Assembly: GCA_910592205.1 (NCBI GenBank)
Contig: CAJVPJ010000116.1
Location: forward strand, 1-43,510
DNA length: 43,510 bases
Direction of reading: 5' to 3'
Origin: Paraglomus occultum
Lineage: Eukaryota; Glomeromycota; Glomeromycetes; Paraglomerales; Paraglomeraceae
Shown here: one piece after another, positions 1-12,001 of the stretch
Position numbering within the stretch: the first letter of the stretch is position 1
How the letters are laid out: each line of letters opens with the position of its first letter
Notes under the pieces: generated by a model
Told to the model about the DNA's origin: nothing
The model's input: the letters and a program-made list of their open reading frames with translations, nothing else
Database searches by the model: none
Program-made: the position numbers and the translations under genes

Positions 1-100
1 TCAAATTGAGACCTATTACGAATGATACATAATCGCGGGTTACATAAACAATCGCACATGATATCGCCTTCCTGTACATAACAGCGACCTTTCCTATTCC

Positions 101-1957
101 TTACATACCATAGTATACCGCGCCCCGCGCAACAGCAGCAATAGGAGCGGGTGGAACTGCAATAATACCAACTTGACTCGAAAATTTATTTTTAACCTTC
201 TGCAATAAATACCTCGATTCTGATAATTCTCCGATCAACAATATTGCTGACGTAGCTCCCGTTTGGTTCAGGTGGATGCTTATAACGGATAAAATATATT
301 CGACAGCTGGATCAAAGAAACTTTCAACAGTTTCGTAATCCAGCTCGATTATCCATTCCGCTTCTTCCATTCGTTTTTTTTCCTCTCCGTTAACGTATTG
401 CATCAAGGCTGGACAGATTTCTTCAATATCAAAGTCTTTCGTCGTAAACTTGTCACTGTCCCCATCAAACTTAAATTTGACATTATTGCAGAATTTCTGA
501 ATCATGTACTGCAGAGAGGCATAGTGCCTTTCCTCGAAATTGTACATCGCCGATTTGCCTACTACTGATGCAATATAATTAATGAATTCACGATCAATGA
601 CGGTGCTGCCGCAAAAGTCGATATTTCTGTGTGCAACGATTTCGGATATTTTGTTATGAGCAAGAAGAGTCCGTGTCGTCAGGTCTATTGTGTTTTCACC
701 AAAGTATACCACTAAGAAAGTGGCTGAAGGCCGTTTTGTAATTATTGAGCTTAGCGATAATGACTCGGCCAATGCGTAGATGTAAATATTTCTAGTATAC
801 TTACATCCTGGATTAAGATTATGTTCTTTCAACGTTCTCACGCAAAATATCGCAGCAGCCTCAGCTAGTAAGAATATTATTAACATATTGAAAATACTGC
901 CAAATTCAATTCATATCAGCGTATATTCTTACATTCACTGGTAAATTCTAAGCCTTCCGAGCTTAAAGTGTTTATTATTCCCGCCTCAAATGCGCATGTA
1001 CGCATAACATGCCGTGCTTTCCCATCATCTTCTGCTGGTACAGTCATTACTTTAATTACGTGAGAGTAATAATCAAGTTTTGACCATCTTGCTTTTACTG
1101 TCTCCTGAATAGACTACGAAATAGCAAAACAGTAAGAAAAACATTCATGTCAGAAGGATAACAACCAGGATATAAAACTTCAGTCACAAAGCCCATCATT
1201 TAGTTATTGGGGAAAGCATAATAAACGGGTATATCTCTGTACTGTTACGCCTAATTATAATCTCCCGAAGAAATGAGGGGCCTAGGATTTACTTTTTCTT
1301 GTATATTTCTAATAAAACTTTTTGCCTTTTTACCTCATATTGTGATCATTACCCACCTCATTCAGTTTTTTAAGATAATCTGTAATTGCTTTTCGATAGT
1401 CTAGCCCCCTCGGCAATCTCGATTCTTTATCCTGGGACAAGTTGCCCAGATGTAATTTAAACAGCTCAACGAGACAATTATCCCTCTGAGATTTCTTTTC
1501 GGGACGTTCAGCCAATGCAGAATATCCCCACTTGATTACGTTCCACTCATTGTCATACAGGAGAACTGTGTTTGTTTTCAGCGAGCCCTCTTGTCCTGGC
1601 CTGAAATGACAGGTTGTAAGTGATAGTATATATTAATTAATATTTGCCCATCCCTGACCACGGGCGCTTACCACATGTCTTGGCTTTCGATTTGATCCGG
1701 ATTTGCTTTGTGAGCAAAAGCATAGCCTATTGAGCGGGATATATAGGACGTTAGTCTCGAAATTAGATACATTCAGATACATAGCGTTTACCTGAAAAGG
1801 TTGTCCCAAAGTCTACAATGTCAAATGAACAAAGTTAATTATTATTTCTTGATTTTGGCATTAACACAACCAATGTATTTCACATTCACTCCTATATTTT
1901 GTTCCAACACTTACCAATGCCAACTATAACCCGGAAATCTTTGTATTTGGTGGCATC
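101..1957 (-). CDS. HSPA12-type Hsp70-like ATPase-fold protein, first exon unresolved
   Basis: Atypical Hsp70/actin-fold protein, presumably cytosolic and chaperone-related. Joined exons: 1915-1957, 1792-1812, 1672-1726, 1357-1600, 933-1104, 805-864 and 101-723; every junction is GT-AG and in phase. The first exons give IVGIDFGTTFSGYAFAH, the diagnostic phosphate-1 loop of HSPA12 proteins. Family blocks follow: an 'ALAERP' block, 'TVKARW', 'VPAEDDGKARHVMR' and 'SEAAAIF..LKEHNL'. The intron at 724-804 is 81 bp and open in frame, so it could be misread as coding. Odd points: the phosphate-2 loop, usually DCGGGTVDL, reads YFGENTIDL, and the adenosine loop, usually VGGF, reads IGEL. No in-frame ATG precedes the DFRVIVGID block; a TAG lies directly before Asp at 1957 and could be the end of an acceptor. 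Family call is firm; start and ATPase activity are not. Confidence 0.85.
1792..1812 (-). other. 21-bp micro-exon encoding the Hsp70 phosphate-1 loop
   Basis: On the minus strand an exon of only 21 bases lies between TTGTAG and GTAAAC. With one base from exon 1 and two from exon 3 it encodes DFGTTFSG, the nucleotide phosphate-binding loop. Phase 1 holds on both sides, so skipping it would delete seven residues without a frameshift. Confidence 0.85.
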
Positions 1958-2058
1958 CTATGATGATGTAGATGGTGAATTTGGCAAGAATAATATAATA
2001 ATAAATTAACGCCAGAGTTATTATTATTCTTATACTAATATTCTAGAGGGAAAAAAGA

Positions 2059-3152
2059 TCACAGACTGTTGTCCCACATTGTATGACAAATTGGTATACT
2101 AATACTGACAAGTTGAGATCTTATATGTAAGCTATCAGAAGTCTGCTCACAAGCAGGAGTTTTGTACTCTTCATTAATCTTATTATTGTAAAATGCTTGA
2201 CCTTTCCTTGGAGGTAAAGCTATTGATTTTGGTTTGTAATTTTTATTCATGTGATAAGAAACTATATCACGTCGCAACTCTTTTGTTAATAACTCATCAT
2301 ATGGAACAACTTTCTCCTGAACATCTTCAGATGCAATGTTGAAAAACCTTATATGTGGAATACAATCAGATATGACTGCTCTGACTTTAGTAACATCTTC
2401 AGATGACCAGTGGTCCGGTTTATTTAAAAGTCCCAGTCCTGGAACTTGACTAATAGCCCATTGTATTACTGATGTCCAAATATCAATTTCTTCCATCTTA
2501 AATTCATCACGTTTGAGAAGAGTAATCAAGGTATCTTTTGACAAATTCAACACGTTATCAGGTTTGAACATAACCTCTGGAGCTGATATTGTCAAATTGC
2601 TGCAATAATTCAATAACTTGTTTAATAGGCTTGAGGATAAGGCACATTTATGGATTGTAGAAATGTTGTACTGTATCCATTTCTTTTGGTGACTAACCAA
2701 ATAGTCTCCAACCGCGACAACAAAGTTATCTAATTCGAATCTGCAGGCGACATCTAAAAGACTGATCCAGTTGATAACCTCACTTGAATCATAAATCAGT
2801 TTTCCTGTGTAAATAAATCTATAATAAATAAACACAAATCAATTGAGTAAGCAACCATTGCAAATGACTGTAATTATTGTTTTAAAATTTACCTAATTAA
2901 AATTTCAAAGACATTGGATGTTACATCTTCGAAACTCATAACTGTCTGTTGAAACTCTCCTGTACTTTCAACAATCATTTTTTCAAAATATGTGCTTCTT
3001 GTGCACAATATGACTGCATGAGCAAAAAAGATTTTATTGTTTGGTTCTCGTCCAACATTAATCGAAACATCTGCGTATTTGTTGCTTTCATAAAGCTTTT
3101 CATAATCCGATGAAAGATCTGAAGACAAGTCAATTAATATTGAGTTTGCCAT
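2059..3152 (-). CDS. BTB/POZ-BACK domain protein
   Basis: Two exons, 2893-3152 and 2059-2818, joined by a 74-bp GT-AG intron, give 339 aa. The ATG at 3150-3152 starts MANSILIDLSSD. An N-terminal BTB fold follows (about residues 20-115: 'KYADVSINVG', 'HAVILCTRSTYF', then 'ILIRFIYTG' across the junction). A BACK-like helical region follows (about 120-275, with 'LDVACRFELDNF' and 'WTSVIQWA'). BTB-BACK proteins usually act as substrate adaptors for cullin-3 ubiquitin ligases or as scaffolds. In Glomeromycotina this architecture often continues into Kelch or TLDc repeats. Here the protein stops after 'SIALPPRKG' and a short tail, and no TLDc sequence is seen downstream. The stop lies about 100 bp from the next gene on the same strand. 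Domain call is firm; the partner is unknown. Confidence 0.9.
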
Positions 3153-3231
3153 TTCGGAGTGATAATAATATATTAGTCTTAGCTCCGTTGAGGCTGTCAG
3201 TTATGTCATGCATGAGTGTAACACTGCGTAA

Positions 3232-3428
3232 CTTACATTGGCTATTATCATATTAATATTGGCAAAGTTGTGGATAATCCATTAGAAGTGGTTTTCAGTG
3301 AAGGTTTTATAGAACATGATATGAACGTATTGAGATCTATCATGCATGCAGGGCATTACGTGAACAGTGGAGAAATAGAAGTAATAGGTCGTTACCCTGT
3401 ACCCTGTATTGATATTGTCAAACCTTGA
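3232..3428 (+). other. Short unassigned reading frame, possible gene fragment
   Basis: A plus-strand frame open for about 65 codons ends at TGA 3426-3428 and has protein-like composition (for example 'VVDNPLEVVFSEGF' and 'MHAGHYVNSGEIEV'). No family was recognised and no clear start or splice sites were found. It lies between the start of the BTB gene and the 3' end of HUL5. It may be a relic or chance. Confidence 0.25.
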
Positions 3429-3656
3429 ACATGAATTCATTTTGGCTATTACGTAGTTTCACTTTTATTGTTAATCAATTCAATATCTACAATTGTTGGT
3501 TATTTGAGCAAACATATATAAAAGGGCTCCAATAATCAGATACCATTTTTTTCTGCAAATTGTCCTTTGTTCAATGAATCAGAGCTATCCCTAATATATA
3601 AATAATTGTATGCATGCAATAATATTTTAAAATCTATCTATATGAACAAGGATACA

Positions 3657-6600
3657 TTATGACAGGTCGAATCCAACACCCGCGTCGATTGCATATTCCA
3701 ATTTCCTATAAAAAATATTAGACAATAAAATAAATACAATAAATTCAACTCAACAGCATTTACCAAACTCGTCACTCTCAACTTACGCTCTCAACGTGTT
3801 TTCATCAGGATATGCGGGTAACTTTAACAAGTTAAAACAAGTGCTGCTTGTAGGCAACCTTAATTCCTTCCCGGCATTTCGAATAGCAAACTTCGGAACA
3901 AGCTCTCCGAACCCGAGTAAAGGTGGTCGAGAACATGATGTCACAAATTTAATTAATTTACGTTTCTGTTCTTCACTGAAGCAAGAGACAACTTTCCAGA
4001 AGTTTTGGATTACAACGTCGTCATCACTATAGCCAGAGTAGACAGTATTCTGACGAAGGTCGTCAAGGTTGATGTCGATCTGTGCTCCACCAACAAGAAC
4101 TTGGAGTTCTTGCTATTGTGCGGTTTGCAAAATGAAAAAGAAAGCGGATGAATGAGAAGGAAGCACATTTAGATACATATTCTGAGCAAAGACAAAACTC
4201 ACTTGATTAAACATTTGTAACCATTTTGGATCAATCAAGTCGGAAAGCCCTTTAAAGAATGCTTTACACTGTTTATCTATTTGCGTGTTTAGTCTGTAAT
4301 TGGCAACTCGAAAGACGTATTGGTATTTTGTTTCATTAGTCACCGGAATGTTCGCGCCGTTTGGTATAAGTTCAACTATACGAGACTCGCCAAGTTCTAG
4401 AAAAAGGTTGACGCGGACGTAATATAAAATGAAGTACAGTTATAATAATATATAAATAAAGTTGATATCAAGAAATAGTCTTTTTCATCTTACCATTGTC
4501 AACAACTGTAAAGTTCACTCCGAAATCACTCTCGACGTCGCCGTCATAATTTTTGAGTATTATTAATCCTTTGTACAATTCCGGATCTAGCGATGGTAAG
4601 TCGTCCACTGAAATAGAAGAAAGACGGCAGGGTGAGTACGGAATACAAGAGTACTCGCGTCAAGTTTGTCCAACATTTTGTACTTACAATATGATGATCT
4701 GTTAAGCCATTTACTTAGGAAAAATCCAGCAAATGCAAAATCAACCAATACTCCTTCGTATAAAGCTTTACCCAATATACGACCGAGGAACTCGTAACAG
4801 TTCAATTGTTGTTCTATAAGAATGAGCCAGTATAAGTCGCAACCCTAAATTCCTCAAATCACGTGCATAAACACCTCTCCATGCTTTTACCTTCTTGAGC
4901 ATATCTCAGCGTATTAGGATATAGTAATTGATCTTTGGTTGTAACGAATAAGCCACGGTTTGCATCGAACGCTTCTTTGCACAGCCTGAAACCAAATACA
5001 TTAGCAGCTTATTTCCCAAAATTTTATGTGCAACCCTGCAATTCAACTTACAAAGTCAAAAATTCTTTCAACAATCCCCCGCCATCAATCCCAGCCTCTA
5101 CAATGTTGTACTGATCTTTGAAAGAGATTGCTATGCGATCTTTTAGTTCTTCTTTTAATCCACTAAGGTATGTATAGGCGTCTTCAAATATGTGGGTCCG
5201 ACGGATCTCGACGCGCATTCGGTAGTGATTATATGGTCTAAAAATGTTAATAATTTGTATAATCCCCTGGAAGTGTTAAAAATTACCAAAGCTCCAGAAG
5301 CAACTAACATAAAATCATAAATAGATGTAATAGAGATTCTAACGATGGTACTAACCGTCCCGGATCATTTTGTACGAATTTCCTAAATAGCTTGACTCGG
5401 TCCTCGAATGGAATGACAAATGGAATGCTGCTTAATATCTTTATTCGGTGACTGATAGGAGCAATTCGACGCGGTCCAATCTTGGAAGGTAACTCTTCAG
5501 CATTTGGATCATAAGACGCTGCTTCGTTTATGAAAGATGCCATATCCATCTGCATAGGCATTAACCAATGACCTGTTTCTGTGAATTGGCGACGAGAGCT
5601 GTGTGAAAGAGAGAATTGGGACAACAAAAGAAAGAGGTAAGTGAAAAGAAGGCGGAGTCAAACAATCGTGAGATGATGTAACTATAACTTTAGTATTGAT
5701 CTAGCGTCAAACACTCACTCTCTCGCATGTATTTGCTGGAGCACTTTTGTCAATATGTCCCTTAAATATGTAAGTTGTATACATGTGCCTTCGAGAAAAC
5801 TTTCAATTTTGAAATGCGAATTCCAATATAGTGCAAAAGTGACATTCTAAAAACAATAAATGAGAAAATAATCATTACGCTTAATTCTTCGATAATAATT
5901 TCTGCACTTGCGTTTCACAAACATACCCTCAAACAAGCAGACATCTTGATAACTTCATCAAGATGCAGAGGATTCTTCCCATTTTCAAAGAACTCGTCGT
6001 CTCCAGTAGTCAGTAATACGCGACTAAATAGTTCGCATAGAAGGGCTAGCATTTCCCATTGTTGGGCATATATAGGGTCTACGAAATATTGTAATAAAAC
6101 AAATGGTTGAGACAACAAACCCACCCGGATGATAATGGGCACTGTTCTAATCTCTTCCTTTACATTCTTTTCCTTCCCATCATAGTTAGCTCACCTGTAA
6201 TAACTGCTATGGGAAACATTCTTTCGTTAATTTTTCCATATAATTCCATTGCTCTGAATCCTTCCCAAATCATCTTGACGTAGGTATCTTTCTTGTCTGG
6301 ACCAATTCTCTTCATCATGCTAGTCAATAGCTGTTGCTTCTTCAATGGCCATCGATTCATGAGAGCCATGAGTAAGTTACAAACACGAAGGAGTGACGTC
6401 GGACAAGAAGATGAAGCAGCGAAGGCGAAGATGGATGCAAGTTGAGGACCTTTGAAAAAACGCTCGATCCACCAAAGCAGACGATGATCTAGAGGGGGAC
6501 GTAATGGGTCGGAAGATGAAAGTTCTTCGTCTTCGTCCTCATCATCGTCATAACTCGAGGATGCTGTGTTGAGGAAAGAGAAGTAAGAGTGGTGAGAAAG

Positions 6601-8677
6601 TGTTCAAAGGTAAATATACTAAAAATTTTAACTATCAATATGTTAAGGAGCGTGCTTACTGTTCTCGTTCTGTGACTTTTTAGAAAGCGCACTTGTTGGA
6701 ATCAATGTAAATAAATTCTTGAGCACTTCCAAGTACGCAAGCTATAAAATTACAAGTTAGCCATAAGCAAGAAAGTAAACAATATCGCTTTCTCTGCCTC
6801 CTGTTTCCATATCTATAATCATTCCAACTTTCAATCTCTCGCGTTCATAAACTTGACATTTACCATGACATCATCCAATGTAATCCCCCTGTCAATAGCA
6901 AATTTACTCAAAGATGCAATCTTTTCGGGACGAGTAAAAGCCAGTATATTGCTCAATAAACCAGCAGCCTCCTCTGTGCTTAAAATCAGCTCTGTGCCCG
7001 TTCCTGTTTTCAGTCCTTCTTCGTTTTTAAAACTCATTGTTGATAGCTCTATTACGACAATATCGATTGGAATGGCCGCTACGAATGCTGACAGTTCTTG
7101 TTTTACGTGATACATCAGTAAGGGTATTTTCAAAATTTCTGTAATGAAGGCGTGGATGGAAGGAATTAAGACAGGGGAGTCGGCAGAAAGACTACGGAAG
7201 GGAAGAGTTGAGAGGTGGCTTAGGGAAGGGATTGTCGGTGAAGGTACTTCAGCGTCGACGGGCTGTAAATATGAAGATAAAATATGGAAGATTGAGAAAC
7301 CAATTAGAGAGTGCAGGTAACATAAGAAAAGTAATGGAGCATAAGTAACAAGAATAGATTTTTCAGTGAATGAAATGCTTGTCGTGTTATACAGAGAGGA
7401 CTTTTAGTGAATCATTAACATACCAATCCAAGGAGATGATTACGCAATTCTCTGTACAGGCCCTGCTGTATTAAATGCTCAAGAAGACAGTAAACGATCT
7501 TTCTGTAACAAAAAACAAACCACGATTAACTTAAATCATCAAAACAACGCTTCTTATAATCAAACTTCAGAACACTAACTTCCTGCAAATTTCATCCTCA
7601 ATTCGCAAATAGTTTGACTCATCGGTAGCTGATCGTATAAAATTCACGTAATCAAGGAGGAAATTCGGATGTCTTTTTGAGACAAGAAAGAAAATGCAAA
7701 TTAGTATTATTAATCTGGCTGTATTTACCAAGAATTAAAAATAACGTCTGAGATGTGTAGACTGTTTGGTAACCACGCTAATTTAACGAATCTGGACATT
7801 CTCAATTAGCGCATTGGAATCAGTCTCCCATAATTATCCCTCCTAGCTTTTCATTAAAAGACAAATAAGACTTACATTTGGTGAGACCCAAACCGTCTGA
7901 GAAATAAAACTAAAAGACGCTTCGTTTGATAAGTCCAATCGTCGCGTAGATCGTCGTATAAAAAGGGATGGATAAAGAGTATCGTGTCTTTCGTTGAAAG
8001 AATTTCAGATTAAAGAGTGAGCATTGACCAATGACCTTGTAAGGAATTCGAGGCTATATTCGATTTGACATTACGGAAGCTACGCTCCCCTCATTCACAT
8101 CCTTAAATTCTCTAGTCTCTTGTTATTATCCTATACAGTTGCCCACCTTGTCGTTTCAAAGTCAATAAATAGCACAAGCGAGTCTCCCTCTCAACGTCCT
8201 GCAATGGTTGGTAAAAGAACAAAAATTTTCTGACCAGAGAAACCAAGTTCAGAGCTGCCACGTGAGGCGAGAAGTTGGAATTTAAGTAGTTCTGAGCCTC
8301 GACATCCCATTCCAAGCGTTTGGATGCGCGCAACTTTTTGACAATTATTCTGCTTCGAACGAATGCCTTTTGTGATAAAGAAAGAAGAAAGATCAAGTAA
8401 GTGAAAAGAAAAGAAGACGGGAAAAGGAAGCATGACAGTATTAGTCATACTATGTGTCAGCTGACGGAATAATACTGGCACGGTTCTCAGCCTACGCTTT
8501 GCTGTTCTTTCTACTTACTTGTATCTTTGTGACAGACTCTTTTCTTTTCCTCTCATGTTCTCTTGCAAGTCTTCTTTCCTGATTACTTTGTATTAAAGTC
8601 TGTTTGTCCTTTACATTTCTCGAACCACCGAGATTGATATGAGAACGTTTTTTAACGTTTCCATCAAAGCCGAACAT
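3657..8677 (-). CDS. HUL5: HECT E3 ubiquitin ligase, UBE3C/Hul5 family
   Basis: HECT-type ubiquitin ligase. Family members bind proteasomes and extend ubiquitin chains on stalled or misfolded substrates. 18 exons, each bounded by GT-AG: 8519-8677, 8147-8366, 7876-7987, 7580-7672, 7424-7502, 6864-7262, 6660-6741, 6195-6563, 5927-6078, 5719-5846, 5356-5598, 5052-5237, 4891-4985, 4688-4813, 4494-4607, 4203-4396, 3787-4112 and 3657-3705. They sum to 3126 nt, 1041 aa, close to human UBE3C. The N-terminus MFGFDGNVKKRSHINLGG is the family signature, followed by a basic helix and an IQ-like motif (IQAFVRSR). The HECT domain begins near 'THIFEDAY' and carries 'NIVEAGIDGGGLLKEF', 'FLGRILGKALYEG', 'VTNETKYQYV' and 'LVGGAQIDI'. 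The catalytic Cys is the TGT codon at 3837-3839 in LPTSSTCFNLL. The C-terminus is AIDAGVGFDLS. An acidic insert (DDDEDEDEEL) sits near 6540. Appears intact. Confidence 0.95.
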
Positions 8678-9760
8678 TATGTAAGATTATAAATAGTTAC
8701 TGGAAATGGGATAATAATTATAAAGGTGAACGATTTTAATCTATGTATCTGCATTTCTAACCTTGGTGTGTATACATATATATATATATCAAGATACGTC
8801 AAGCCCATCCTAGTATTCGTCATTATTTACACAAACGAGATTTTGGTACAAGCCTAGCCTTATATAGTTCATTGTGTTTGGTAAAAATTGTGTCAAGGGT
8901 TGCGCTAATACTAATACTAAACAATTTTAATTCAGAATATGTCATTTCTAAAGAGCATCTGCTCTTTATGAAGAGCAAAGACTAAATGATAAAGACTACC
9001 GCATTTTATTAAAAACTTGCAGAATATAGCAAGTAAGTTGCTTCTACAACGGATATATAGACTTGATCTATGTAGAAATGTTGACCATCCATTTCTGAAC
9101 GGGATACTATTATTATTATGTATAACATACGTTAATCGAATCGACTTGCGTGATGCCTTCTTATCTTCTCGTGTTTATATCTATATGCACGCGGTTGGAT
9201 TGTTTATCTTCAAAAAAGTTTGCTCTACTGAAAAATTTTACTTGTGAAAATCAACAGATTATAATTGTGATGCAGAGTGCTAATAATATATCTGTTTTCT
9301 ACTTTATGCTATAAAAAAGGGATAGTTAACATTAATATAGATAGTATAATAAAAAGGATAAGGACAGTATAAAATTTTAATTTGAATGTGACATCTAATC
9401 AACATTGTTTATGTAATAATAGCGAAATAAAATGTGCTTATTTCGAACTGGGTCAGGCCCGATTTTGAATCAAGTTGAATTTCGCTACGGATCAGAACAT
9501 GACGATAACTTTGATGAAAGCATGACCCGACGGAAGTCTCGTTATATCCGATTTTGACTGTGTTTGTTGTTCTGCTTCTGTGGATATTATAAGTATTTGC
9601 AACCTGGATTTTGTAATCGAAGAGAAAAAGAAAGAAGACTGTAACTGCTGGCTTTTACTATATAATTAAGAAACTTGCTGATTATTTGATGTACCCCGTG
9701 GCTCAGACCCTTAAGAGCATGCCTTTAAAGGAAAACAATTTTTTAAATTTTTTGCCGTTT
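8678..9760. other. AT-rich intergenic region, no gene seen
   Basis: About 1.1 kb upstream of HUL5. It contains a short (TA)n run near 8776-8790 and scattered short frames with no recognisable protein. The HUL5 promoter should lie next to 8678, but no specific site is claimed. Confidence 0.5.
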
Positions 9761-9949
9761 TTTATTCAGCGGTGGGTTCGACATACAACTTCCTCATAGC
9801 ACACGGGGCAACAAAATTCCTACCACAAAAAAAACTTAAGACGCAGAAATTAAAAAAGGACAAACTTTTTAGCTTACCAAGGCAAAGAGAGAGCCACACA
9901 AAGTCCTTGTTGTTCATAAACACATCCATGCCGGCGTCATCGCAAAGAA

Positions 9950-10230
9950 GTAAGTCCACGATGCTCTGCATAGCGAGAGAGGGAGGTACAACAGACTGAA
10001 TCGCCAGCATCACAAAAAGTAGAGATACCGATTGCAAAGTAGATCTACGAATGCTCTGCATAGCGAAAGAGGGAAGAGTTACAAGACCGAATCGCCAGCA
10101 TCACAAAGAGTAGAGAGACTATTGCAAAGAAGTAGGTCCACGAATGCTCTGCATAACGAAAGAGGGAGGAAGTACGAGACCGAATCGCTAGCATCACAAG
10201 TAGATATACCGAGTGCTCTGCAAGACATGA
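9950..10230. repeat. 91-bp tandem repeat, three diverged copies
   Basis: The landmark GCTCTGCATAGCG (third copy GCTCTGCATAACG) occurs at about 9962, 10053 and 10145, a period of 91-92 bp. Each unit also holds a GAGGGA block, then 'GAATCGC(C/T)AGCATCACAA' and 'AGAGA'. The third unit ends in a partial 'GTGCTCTGCAA'. Reading frames on both strands through the block are by-products of the repetition. Confidence 0.85.
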
Positions 10231-10464
10231 ATGCCAAACCCTACACCTGCGGAGAAGAAAATTTTCATGCTTATTATCCTTATGCAAGGTTTAAATATTT
10301 ATTTTATCTTGTAAACAATCGCGAATTTTTTGTTTTCGTGCACGTAAATAACTCAATTATGTGATATGCCCTAAGGGGAAGGTTCGCGCCCCTTATTGTT
10401 TTCCTTCCTCGCGATATTGATTGTTTTCCACCTCCGATTGATGCTCACGTCTAGGAGGGGGTAG

Positions 10465-10590
10465 ACGTGTGTCGCGTATACTAGCGTGCGTGTGTCGCGT
10501 ATACTCTAGCGTGCGTGTGTCGCGTATACTCTAGCGTGGACGTGTGTCGCGTATACTCTAGCGTGGACGTGTGTCGCGTATACTCTGGCA
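10465..10590. repeat. CpG-rich minisatellite, five units of 23-27 bp
   Basis: The core GTCGCGTATACT starts at 10471, 10494, 10519, 10546 and 10573, followed by CTAGCGTG or a close variant. Spacing grows from 23 to 27 bp through small insertions (CT, then GA). GC and CpG content are high against the AT-rich surroundings. Confidence 0.9.
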
Positions 10591-10599
10591 TGAATGTGA

Positions 10600-11520
10600 A
10601 AAATTTTTTGCACAGAAAGCAGGTTGTTCTATCGACCGAGTTATGCGCCGATATGTCTCATACCTGAAGGGTGGTAGAGTGACGAAAAGTTGAGAGAGCT
10701 GCCGCGGCAATATAGAGAAAAGGTATTGTAAAATTTTCCCTATTTTTTTACCACCATTTTGTGTTAATAAAGACAGAATGTGACTTACTAGTGAAGGAAT
10801 TGCGACAATTCCATGTCGAGTTGGGAGCGGAGGGGCAGGTGGATGAGGTAAATTTTAGGAGAATCAAATGGTCTCTATGAAACTCGCATACTAGTCCTGA
10901 TTGATTGGTATTTCGACTAATCGGATTAAATGTTACTTGTCTTACTTAAACTAATTACACAATTGTTTACTATTACTATATTAATTATAGACGCTCGTTT
11001 TCCGCGCATAATTGATTAATAAATATTCTACAGCTTTAAATAAGCCGTTTATATGTTAACTTTACAACTTTAAGTATATATCCGGTCGATTAATGTTTCA
11101 AAGAAAATTAATTTCAAAGGTCGTTTAATTAACAGTTCCGTGGATAAAATTTCAACGTATCAAGCACGAGCTTTTGAGGATGGAATATGAGCTACTTACA
11201 GTGTATATAATTTCCTGACGCGACATACCAAAAGTCTTCATGTCATAGGTTCTAATGAGAAGCTCGCAATCAACATCAGGCAAAAACAAAAGCGAAATAA
11301 GGTCTGTTTGTCAGACACTAAAACCACGATTGCAATTATTAGACCGGGTCTTAAATGTCAACTCTCAGGCAATTTGTACGGTACCAGGTAAAATTAATGT
11401 GAGACATCGACTGCATGTGAATTGATATAACCCACACTCTAAGAAAAGACATAACGTTGGCAAAAAAACACATGACTCTAGGAATGTTATCTAAACTGAT
11501 ACGTGTATTAGTGTCTTGTT
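10600..11520. other. Intergenic region, no gene recognised
   Basis: About 0.9 kb with no convincing gene. A plus-strand stretch near 10780-10875 encodes 'DLLVKELRQFHVELGAEG' before a possible GTAAAT donor, but no partner exon or family was found. Confidence 0.4.
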
Positions 11521-11527
11521 ATGTAGG

Positions 11528-11725
11528 TTATAACTTTATTCTCAAAAAATAAAATAAAATTTGAAACGCAAGACATTTAGATTTATTTGATAATATATTA
11601 ACAATATTCCAGAGACTTTCAATTGGATTTAGAACTAGAGTGTTGGATGGCCAGTCTATTTTGAGTTGGACATTATGATTAAGAAACGATTGGCTGGAAT
11701 TGCCAATCGAGCTCAACAGTTTCAA
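11528..11725 (-). pseudogene. Remnant of a Tc1/mariner-type transposase C-terminus
   Basis: The minus-strand frame contains 'IDWPSNTLVLNPIESLWNI', which matches the Tc1/mariner DDE block usually written DWPxxSPDLNPIENLW. The last acidic residue (NPIE) remains, but the preceding SPDLN has become TLVLN. Only about 65 codons remain. The N-terminal DNA-binding region and the first two catalytic Asp residues were not found nearby, and no terminal inverted repeats were identified. Confidence 0.7.
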
Positions 11726-12001
11726 TTCGCATAGTCGTTCTATGAAATTTCAGCGAACATGTTTGCCAAAAATACCAAGAAAAAATAATCAAAAGCGTTC
11801 ACTATTCGACGAGCCGTTAAGGTCAAATAACCCTAGAGCCGATGTCCTACTCAACTGTTCAATATACTGGTAATACTGGCAATGGATCACACAATAACAC
11901 GATTGACACTTCCGGGTCAGAGATATGCGTAATGCGTGAAAATTTTCTAATGGGCAGAGCCCAGTGTCAAAGACACATTACAAAGTCGGTACAACGCCTG
12001 A

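Noticed and set aside
2059-2120. TLDc domain at the end of the BTB protein
   Set aside because: Sequence after LPPRKG is short and shows no TLDc motif; no further exon was found.
10032-10364. 110-codon plus-strand reading frame
   Set aside because: It runs through the 91-bp tandem repeat and repeats its own peptide; no homology recognised.
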